Source of the DNA: Limnoperna fortunei
Taxonomy: Eukaryota > Mollusca > Bivalvia > Mytilida > Modiolidae
Direction of reading: 5' to 3'
Length of the DNA: 64,000 nucleotides
NCBI GenBank assembly: GCA_944474755.1
Contig: OX104124.1
Span: 27,254,452 to 27,318,451 of the forward strand
In this document: one piece after another, positions 53,035-62,439 of the stretch
How positions within the stretch are numbered: position 1 is the first letter of the stretch
How the letters are laid out: each line of letters opens with the position of its first letter
The notes under the pieces: generated by a model
Seen by the model: the letters and a program-made list of their open reading frames with translations, nothing else
Databases searched by the model: none
What the model was told of the DNA's origin: nothing
Translations under genes and position numbers: made by a program

Positions 53035-53442
53035 GACTGTTTCTTTATTGAGTTTTGTACAGTTTATTGACTGTTTCTTAATTGAGTTTTGTGCAGTTTA
53101 TTGACTGGTTCTTTATTGAGTTTTGAACAGTTTTTTGACTGGTTCTTTATTGAGTTTTGTACAGTTTATTGACTGTTTCTTTATTTAGTTTTGTATAGTT
53201 TTTTGACTGTTTCTTTATTGAGTTTTGTACAGTTTATTGACTGTTTCTTTATTGAGTTTTGTACAGTTTATTGACTGTTTCTTTATTGAGTTTTGTGCAG
53301 TTTATTGACTGGTTCTTTATTGAGTTTTGAACAGTTTTTTGACTGGTTCTTTATTGAGTTTTGTACAGTTTATTGACTGTTTCTTTATTTAGTTTTGTAT
53401 AGTTTTTTGACTGTTTCTTTATTGAGTTTTGTACAGTTTATT
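53035..53442 (+). repeat. 204-bp duplication (2 x 6 monomers) unique to domain R
   Basis: TGTGCAG-bearing monomers at 53091 and 53295, and TGTATAG at 53192 and 53396, are each 204 bp apart. Domain L has this six-monomer block only once in each of its two copies (near 540-700 and 2,410-2,560). The duplication accounts exactly for the change of L-to-R offset from 50,665 to 50,869. The first half keeps TTCTTAATTGAG; the second half has TTCTTTATTGAG at that place. Outer limits are placed to within about one monomer. Confidence 0.85.
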
Positions 53443-56400
53443 GACTGGTTCTTTATTGAGTTTTGTACAGTTTATTGACTGTTTCTTTATTTAGTTTTGT
53501 ACAGTTTATTGTCTGTTTCTTTTTTGAGTTTTGTACAGTTTATTGACTGGTTCTTTATTGAGTTTTGTACAGTTTACTGACTGTTTCTTTATTTAGTTTT
53601 GTACAGTTTATAGACTGTTTCTTTATTGAGTTTTGTACAGTTTATTGACTGTTTTTTTATTGAGTTTTGTACAGTTTATTGACTGGTTCTTTATTGAGTT
53701 TTGTACAGTTTATTCCCTGTTTCTTTATTGAGTTTTGTACAGTTTTTTGACTGTTTCTTTATTTATTTTTGTACAGTTTATTGACTGGTTCTTTATTGAG
53801 TTTTGTACAGTTTATTGACTGGTTCTTTATTGAGTTTTGTACAGTTTATTGACTGTTTCTTTATTGAGTTTTGTACAGTTTATTTTCTGGTTCTTTATTG
53901 AGTTTTGTACAGTTTTTTTACTGTTTCTTTATTGAGTTTTGTACAGTTTTTTGACTGGTTCTTTATTGAGTTTTGTACAGTTTATTCACTGTTTCTTTAT
54001 TGAGTTTTGTGCAGTTTATTGACTGTTTCTTTATTTAGTTTTGTACAGTTTATTGAATGGTTCTTTATTTAGTTTTGTACAGTTTATTTACTGGTTCTTT
54101 ATTGAGTTTTGTACAGTTTATTGACTGGTTCTTTATTGAGTTTTGTACAGTTTATTGACTGGTTCTTTATTGAGTTTTGTACAGTTTATTGACTGGTTCT
54201 TTAATCAGTTTTGTACAGTTTATTGACTAATTCTTTATTGAGTTTTGTACAGTTTATTGACTGTTTCTTTATTGAGTTTTGTACAGTTTATTGACTGTTT
54301 CTTTATTGAGTTTTGTACAGTTTATCGACTGGTTCTTTATTGAGTTTTGTACAGTTTATTGACTGGTTCTTATATTTAGTTTTGTACAGTTTATTGACTG
54401 TTTCTTTATTTAGTTTTGTACAGTTTATTGACTGTTTCTTTATTGAGTTTTGTACAGTTTATTGACTGGTTCTTTATTGAGTTTTGTACAGTTTATTGAC
54501 TGTTTCTTTATTTAGTTTTGTACAGTTTATTGACTGTTTCTTTTTTGAGTTTTGTACAGTTTATTGACTGGTTCTTTATTGAGTTTTGTACAGTTTATTG
54601 ACTGTTTCTTTATTTAGTTTTGTACAGTTTATAGACTGTTTCTTTATTGAGTTTTGTACAGTTTATTGACTGTTTCTTTATTTAGTTTTGTACAGTTTAT
54701 TGACTGGTTCTTTATTGAGTTTTGTACAGTTTTTTACTGTTTCTTTATTGAGTTTTGTACAGTTGTTTGACTGGTTCTTTATTGAGTTTTGTACAGTTTA
54801 TTCACTGTTTCTTTACTGAGTTTTGTACAGTTTATTGACTGTTTCTTTATTTATTTTTGTACAGTTTATTGACTGCTTCTTTATTTAGTTTTGTACAGTT
54901 TATTGACTGGTTCTTTATTGAGTTTTGTACAGTTTATTGACTGTTTCTTTATTGAGTTTTGTACAGTTTATTGACTGGTTCTTTGTTGAGTTTTGTACAG
55001 TTTTTTTACTGTTTCTTTATTGAGTTTTGTACAGTTTATTGACTGGTTCTTTATTGAGTTTTGTACAGTTTATTGACTGGTTCTTTATTGAGTTTTGTAC
55101 AGTTTATTGACTGTTTCTTTATTTATTTTTGTACAGTTTATTGACTGGTTCTTTATTTAGTTTTGTACAGTTTATTGACTGGTTCTTTATTGAGTTTTGT
55201 ACATTCATTGACTGTTTCTTTATTGAGTTTTGTACAGTTTATTGACTGGTTCTTTGTTGAGTTTTGTACAGTTTTTTTACTGTTTCTTTATTGAGTTTTG
55301 TACAGTTTTTTGACTGGTTCTTTATTGAGTTTTGTACAGTTTATTCACTGTTTCTTTATTGAGTTTTGTACAGTTTATTGACTGTTTCTTTATTTATGTT
55401 TGTACAGTTTATTGACTGGTTCTTTATTTAGTTTTGTACAGTTTATAGACTGTTTCTTTATTGAGTTTTGTACAGTTTATTGACTGTTTCTTTATTGAGT
55501 TTTGTTCAGTTTATTGACTAGTTCTTTATTGAGTTTTGTACAGTTTTTTTACTGTTTCTTTATTGAGTTTTGTACAGTTTTTTGACTGGTTCTTTATTGA
55601 GTTTTGTACAGTTTATTCACTGTTTATTTATTGAGTTTTGTACAGTTTATTGACTGTTTCTTTATTTATTTTTGTACAGTTTATTGACTGGTTCTTTATT
55701 TAGTTTTGTACAGTTTATTGACTGGTTCTTTATTGAGTTTTGTACAGTTTATTGACTGGTTCTTTATTGAGTTTTGTACAGTTTATTAACTGGTTCTTTG
55801 TTCTGCTTTGTACTGTTTATTGACTGGTTCTTTATTCAGTTTTGTACAGTTTATTGACTGGTTCTTTTTTTAGTGTTGTACAGTTTATTGACTGTTTCTT
55901 TATTTAGTTTTGTACAGTTTATTGACTGGTTCTTTGTTGAGTTTTGTACGCTTTATTGACTGGTTCATTATTCAGTTTTGTACAGTTTATTGACTGGTTC
56001 TTTATTGAGTTTTGTACAGTTTATTGACTGTTTCTTTATTTAGTTTTGTACAGTTTATTGACTGTTTCTTTATTGAGTTTTGTACAGTTTATTGACTGGT
56101 TCTTTATTGAGTTTTGAACAGTTTTTTGACTGGTTCTTTATTGAGTTTTGAACAGTTTATTGACTGTTTCTTTATTTAGTTTTGTGCAGTTTTTTGACTG
56201 TTTCTTTATTGAGTTTTGTACAGTTTATTGACTGGTTCTTTATTGAGTTTTGTACAGTTTATTGACTGTTTCTTTATTTAGTTTTGTACAGTTTATTGAC
56301 TGTTTCTTTTTTGAGTTTTGTACAGTTTATTGACTGGTTCTTTATTGAGTTTTGTACAGTTTACTGACTGTTTCTTTATTTAGTTTTGTACAGTTTATAG

Positions 56401-58921
56401 ACTGTTTCTTTATTGAGTTTTGTACAGTTTATTGACTGTTTTTTTATTGAGTTTTGTACAGTTTATTGACTGGTTCTTTATTGAGTTTTGTACAGTTTTT
56501 TACTGTTTCTTTATTGAGTTTTGTACTGTTTTTTCACTGGTTCTTTATTAGGTTTTGTACAGTTTATTCACTGTTTCTTTATTGAGTTTTTTACAGTTTT
56601 TTGACTGTTTATTTATTTTTGTACAGTTTATTGACTGGTTCTTTATTTAGTTTTGTACAGTTTATTGACTGGTTCTTTATTGAGTTTTGTACAGTTTATT
56701 GACTGTTTCTTTATTGAGTTTTGTACAGTTTATTGACTTGTTCTTTATTGAGTTTTGTACAGTTTTTTTACTGTTTCTTTATTGAGTTGTGTACAGTTTT
56801 TTGACTGGTTCTTTATTGAGTTTTGTACAGTTTATTCACTGTTTCTTTATTGAGTTTTGTACAGTTTATTGACTGTTTCTTTATTTATTTTTGTACAGTT
56901 TATTGACTGGTTCTTTATTTAGTTTTGTACAGTTTATTGACTGGTTCTTTATTGAGTTTTGTACAGTTTATTGACTGGTTCTTTATTGAGTTTTGTACAG
57001 TTTATTGACTGGTTTTTTATTGAGTTTTGTACAGTTTATTGACTGGTTCTTTATTCAGTTTTGTACAGTTTATTGACTAATTCTTTATTGAGTTTTGTAC
57101 AGTTTATTGACTGTTTCTTTATTGAGTTTTGTACAGTTTATTGACTGTTTCTTTATTGAGTTTTGTACAGTTTATCGACTGGTTCTTTATTGAGTTTTGT
57201 ACAGTTTATTGACTGGTTCTTATATTTAGTTTTGTACAGTTTATTGACTGTTTCTTTATTGAGTTTTGTACAGTTTATTGACTGTTTCTTTATTGAGTTT
57301 TGTACAGTTTATTGACTGGTTCTTTATTGAGTTTTGTACAGTTTATTGACTGTTTCTTTATTTAGTTTTGTACAGTTTATTGACTGTTTCTTTTTTGAGT
57401 TTTGTACAGTTTATTGACTGGTTCTTTATTGAGTTTTGTACAGTTTATTGACTGTTTCTTTATTTTGTTTTGTACAGTTTATAGACTGTTTCTTTATTGA
57501 GTTTTGTACAGTTTGTTGACTGTTTCTTTATTTAGTTTTGTACAGTTTATTGACTGGTTCTTTATTGAGTTTTGTACAGTTTTTTACTGTTTCTTTATTG
57601 AGTTTTGTACAGTTGTTTGACTGGTTCTTTATTGAGTTTTGTACAGTTTATTCACTGTTTCTTTACTGAGTTTTGTACAGTTTATTGACTGTTTCTTTAT
57701 TTATTTTTGTACAGTTTATTGACTGCTTCTTTATTTAGTTTTGTACAGTTTATTGACTGGTTCTTTATTGAGTTTTGTACAGTTTATTGACTGTTTCTTT
57801 ATTGAGTTTTGTACAGTTTATTGACTGGTTCTTTGTTGAGTTTTGTACAGTGTTTTTTACTGTTTCTTTATTGAGTTTTGTACAGTTTATTGACTGGTTC
57901 TTTATTGAGTTTTGTACAGTTTATTGACTGGTTCTTTATTTAGTTTTGTACAGTTTATTGACTGTTTCTTTATTTAGTTTTGTACAGTTTATTGACTGTT
58001 TCTTTATTGAGTTTTGTACAGTTTATTGACTGGTTCTTTATTGAGTTTTGTACAGTTTATTGACTGTTTCTTTATTTAGTTTTGTACAGTTTATTGACTG
58101 TTTCTTTTTTGAGTTTTGTACAGTTTATTGACTGATTCTTTATTGAGTTTTGTACAGTTTATTGACTGTTTCTTTATTGAGTTTTGTACAGTTTTTTCAC
58201 TGTTTCTTTATTGAGTTTTGTACAGTTTTTTGACTGGTTCTTTATTGAGTTTTGTACAGTTTATTCACTGTTTCTTTATTGAGTTTTGTACAGTTTATTG
58301 ATTGTTTCTTTATTGAGTTTTGTACAGTTTATTGACTGGTTCTTGATTTAGTTTTGTACAGTTTATTGACTGGTTCTTTATTGAGTTTTGTACAGTTTAT
58401 TGACTGGTTCTTTATTGAGTTTTGTACAGTTTATTGACTGGGTCTTTATTGAGTTTTGTACAGTTTATTGACTGGTTCTTTATTGAGTTTTGTACAGTTT
58501 ATTGACTAATTCTTTATTGAGTTTTGTACAGTTTATTGACTGTTTCTTTATTGAGGTTTGTACAGTTTATTGACTGTTTCTTTATTGAGTTTTGTACAGT
58601 TTATTGACTGATTCTTTATTGAGTTTTGTACAGTTTATTGGCTGCTTCTTTATTTAGTTTTGTACAGTTTATTGACTGTTTCTTTATTTAGTTTTGTACA
58701 GTTTATTGACTGTTTCTTTATTGAGTTTTGTACAGTTTATTGACTGGTTCTTTATTGAGTTTTGTACAGTTTATTGACTGTTTCTTTATTTAGTTTTGTA
58801 CAGTTTATTGACTGTTTCTTTTTTGAGTTTTGTACAGTTTATTGACTGGTTCTTTATTGAGTTTTGTACAGTTTATTGACTGTTTCTTTATTTAGTTTTG
58901 TACAGTTTATAGACTGTTTCT

Positions 58922-60926
58922 TTATTGAGTTTTGTACAGTTTATTGACTGTGTCTTTAATGAGTTTTGTTCAGTTTATTGACTAGTTCTTTATTGAGTTT
59001 TGTACAGTTTTTTTACTGTTTCTTTATTGAGTTTTGTACAGTTTTTTGACTGGTTCTTTATTGAGTTTTGTACAGTTTATTCACTGTTTATTTATTGAGT
59101 TTTGTACAGTTTATTGACTGTTTCTTTATTTATTTTTGTACAGTTTATTGACTGGTTCTTTATTGAGTTTTGTACAGTTTATTGACTGGTTCTTTATTGA
59201 GTTTTGTACAGTTTATTGACTGGTTCTTTATTGAGTTTTGTACAGTTTATTGATTGGTTCTTTGTTCTGTTTTGTACTGTTTATTGACTGGTTCTTTATT
59301 CAGTTTTGTACAGTTTATTGACTGGTTCTTTTTTTAGTGTTGTACAGTTTATTGACTGTTTCTTTATTTAGTTTTGTACAGTTTATTGACTGGTTCTTTG
59401 TTGAGTTTTGTACGCTTTATTGACTAGTTCATTATTCAGTTTTGTACAGTTTATTGACTGGTTCTCTATTGAGTTTTGTACAGTTTATTGACTGTTTCTT
59501 TATTGAGTTTTGTACAGTTTATTGACTGTTTCTTTATTGAATTTTGTACAGTTTATTGACTGTTTTTTTATTGAGTTTTGCACAGTTTATTGACTGGTTC
59601 TTTATTGAGTTTTGAACAGTTTTTTGACTTGTTCTTTATTTGGTTTTGTACAGTTTATTGACTGTTTCTTTATTTAGTTTTGTACAGTTTTTTGACTGTT
59701 TCTTTATTGAGTTTTGTACAGTTTATTGACTGGTTCTTTATTGAGTTTTGTACAGTTTATTGACTGTTTCTTTATTTAGTTTTGTACAGTTTATAGAATG
59801 TTTCTTTATTGAGTTTTGTACAGTTTATTGACTGTTTTTTTATTGAGTTTTGTACAGTTTATTGACTGGTTCTTTGTTGAGTTTTGTACAGTTTTTTACT
59901 GTTTCTTTATTGAGTTTTGTACTGTTTTTTCACTGGTTCTTTATAGGGTTTTGTACAGTTTATTCACTGTTTCTTTATTGAGTTTTGTACAGTTTTTTGA
60001 CTGTTTCTTTATTTATTTTTGTACAGTTTATTGACTGGTTCTTTATTTAGTTTTGTACAGTTTATTGACTGGTTCTTTATTGAGTTTTGTACAGTTTATT
60101 GACTGTTTCTTTATTGAGTTTTGTACAGTTTATTGACTGGTTCTTTATTGAGTTTTGTACAGTTTTTTTACTGTTTCTTTATTGAATTTTGTAAAGTTTT
60201 TTGACTGGTTCTTTATTGAGTTTTGTACAGTTTATTGACTGGTTCTTTATTGAGTTTTGTACAGTTTATTGACTGTTTCTTTATTTAGTTTTGTACAGTT
60301 TATTGACTGTTTCTTTTTTGAGTTTTGTACAGTTTATTGACTGGTTCTTTATTGAGTTTTGTACAGTTTATTGACTGGTTCTTTATTGAGTTTTGTACAG
60401 TTTTTTCACTGTTTCTTTATTGAGTTTTGTACAGTTTTTTGACTGGTTCTTTATTGAGTTTTGTACAGTTTATTCACTGTTTCTTTATTGAGTTTTGTAC
60501 AGTTTATTGACTGTTTCTTTATTGAGTTTTGTACAGTTTATTGACTGGTTCTTGATTTAGTTTTGTACAGTGTATTCACTGTTTATTTATTGAGTTTTGT
60601 ACAGTTTATTGACTGTTTCTTTATTTATTTTTGTACAGTTTATTGACTGGTTCTTTATTTAGTTTTGTACAGTTTATTGACTGGTTCTTTATTGAGTTTT
60701 GTACAGTTTATTGACTGGTTCTTTATTGAGTTTTGTACAGTTTATTGACTGGTTCTTTGTTGAGTTTTGTACAGTTTATTCACTGTTTCTTTATTGAGTT
60801 TTGTACAGTTTATTGACTGTTTCTTTATTGAGTTTTGTACAGTTTATTGACTGGTTCTTGATTTAGTTTTGTACAGTTTATTGACTGGTTCTTTATTGAG
60901 TTTTGTACAGTTTATTGACTGGTTCT
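58922..60926 (+). repeat. 2,005-bp HOR unit, copy 3 (domain R)
   Basis: This is the domain-R counterpart of 10,095-12,099 at offset 48,827. It shares the rare TGTGTCTTTAATGAG monomer near 58,950 with 10,122, and the TGCACAG, GACTTGTTC and TTTGGTTTTG monomers. The TACGC marker lies at 59405, exactly 2,005 bp before the one at 61410. Confidence 0.85.
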
Positions 60927-62430
60927 TTATTGAGTTTTGTACAGTTTATTGACTGTTTCTTTATTGAGTTTTGTTCAGTTTATTGACTAGTTCTTTATTG
61001 AGTTTTGTACAGTTTTTTTACTGTTTCTTTATTGAGTTTTGTACAGTTTTTTGACTGGTTCTTTATTGAGTTTTGTACAGTTTATTCACTGTTTATTTAT
61101 TGAGTTTTGTACAGTTTATTGACTGTTTCTTTATTTATTTTTGTACAGTTTATTGACTGGTTCTTTATTGAGTTTTGTACAGTTTATTGACTGGTTCTTT
61201 ATTGAGTTTTGTACAGTTTATTGACTGGTTCTTTATTGAGTTTTGTACAGTTTATTGATTGGTTCTTTGTTCTGTTTTGTACTGTTTATTGACTGGTTCT
61301 ATATTCAGTTTTGTACAGTTTATTGACTGGTTCTTTTTTTAGTGTTGTACAGTTTATTGACTGTTTCTTTATTTAGTTTTGTACAGTTTATTGACTGGTT
61401 CTTTGTTGAGTTTTGTACGCTTTATTGACTAGTTCATTATTCAGTTTTGTACAGTTTATTGACTGGTTCTCTATTGAGTTTTGTACAGTTTATTGACTGT
61501 TTCTTTATTTAGTTTTGTACAGTTTATTGACTGTTTCTTTATTGAATTTTGTACAGTTTATTGACTGTTTCTTTATTGAGTTTTGTACAGTTTATTGACT
61601 GGTTCTTTATTGAGTTTTGAACAGTTTTTTGACTGGTTCTTTATTTAGTTTTGTACAGTTTATTGACTGTTTCTTTATTTAGTTTTGTACAGTTTTTTGA
61701 CTGTTTCTTTATTGAGTTTTGTACAGTTTATTGACTGGTTCTTTATTGAGTTTTGTACAGTTTATTGACTGTTTCTTTATTTAGTTTTGTACAGTTTATA
61801 GACTGTTTCTTTATTGAGTTTTGTACAGTTTATTGACTGTTTTTTTATTGAGTTTTGTACAGTTTATTGACTGGTTCTTTATTGAGTTTTGTACAGTTTT
61901 TTACTGTTTCTTTATTGAGTTTTGTACTGTTTTTTCACTGGTTCTTTATAGGGTTTTGTACAGTTTATTCACTGTTTCTTTATTGAGTTTTGTACAGTTT
62001 TTTGACTGTTTCTTTATTTATTTTTGTACAGTTTATTGACTGGTTCTTTATTTAGTTTTGTACAGTTTATTGACTGGTTCTTTATTGAGTTTTGTACAGT
62101 TTATTGACTGTTTCTTTATTGAGTTTTGTACAGTTTATTGACTGGTTCTTTATTGAGTTTTGTACAGTTTTTTTACTGTTTCTTTATTGAATTTTGTAAA
62201 GTTTTTTGACTGGTTCTTTATTGAGTTTTGTACAGTTTATTGACTGGTTCTTTATTGAGTTTTGTACAGTTTATTGACTGTTTCTTTATTTAGTTTTGTA
62301 CAGTTTATTGACTGTTTCTTTTTTGAGTTTTGTACAGTTTATTGACTGGTTCTTTATTGAGTTTTGTACAGTTTATTGACTGTTTCTTTATTGAGTTTTG
62401 TACAGTTTTTTCACTGTTTCTTTATTGAGT
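60927..62430 (+). repeat. 2,005-bp HOR unit, copy 4, truncated
   Basis: This is the domain-R counterpart of 12,100-13,603. It follows the left copy through the TTTTTTCACTG monomer near 62,408, then stops matching about 500 bp before the unit would end. The break falls inside the shared stretch TTTCTTTATTGAGTTTTG, so the exact base cannot be placed. Confidence 0.8.
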
Positions 62431-62439
62431 TTTGTACAG

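Larger units (their letters stand above)
52366..62430 (+). repeat. Segmental duplication, right copy (about 10.1 kb)
   Basis: This is the counterpart of 1,701-13,603. Its length is fully accounted for by four differences: plus 204 bp (an extra six-monomer block near 53.04-53.44 kb), minus 2,039 bp (one HOR unit instead of two), minus 4 bp near 56,610 (CTGTTTATTTATTTT, where the left copy has CTGTTTCTTTATTTATTTT), and plus 1 bp near 57,850 (CAGTGTTTTTTACTG). Within the pair the 72-codon frames at 59,816 and 61,821 translate identically to those at 10,989 and 12,994, consistent with recent copying. The copy stops matching at about 62,430, where another join occurs. Confidence 0.9.
53573..62439 (+). 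repeat. 8,867-bp super-repeat, complete copy
   Basis: The segment from the TTTACTGACTG monomer at 53,573 runs until the same monomer reappears at 62,440. Anchors at this spacing are TTTACTGACTG (53576, 62443), TTATTTTCTGG (53880, 62747) and CTTATATTTAG (54370, 63237). It contains one 2,039-bp unit and two 2,005-bp-type units, so it is a repeat built of smaller repeats, about 261 monomers long. Confidence 0.85.

Noticed and set aside
1438..62039. Twelve + strand open frames of 61 or 72 codons (1438, 9731, 10989, 12994, 14523, 16629, 20948, 46351, 47372, 52069, 59816, 61821)
   Set aside because: All begin at a TTG within the monomer and repeat a 34-residue hydrophobic pattern (three monomers, 102 bp). 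They open only where a variant such as TTGGCTGG or TTTTTTACTG happens to remove the usual TGA. There is no ATG and no unique sequence, so these are by-products of the satellite.
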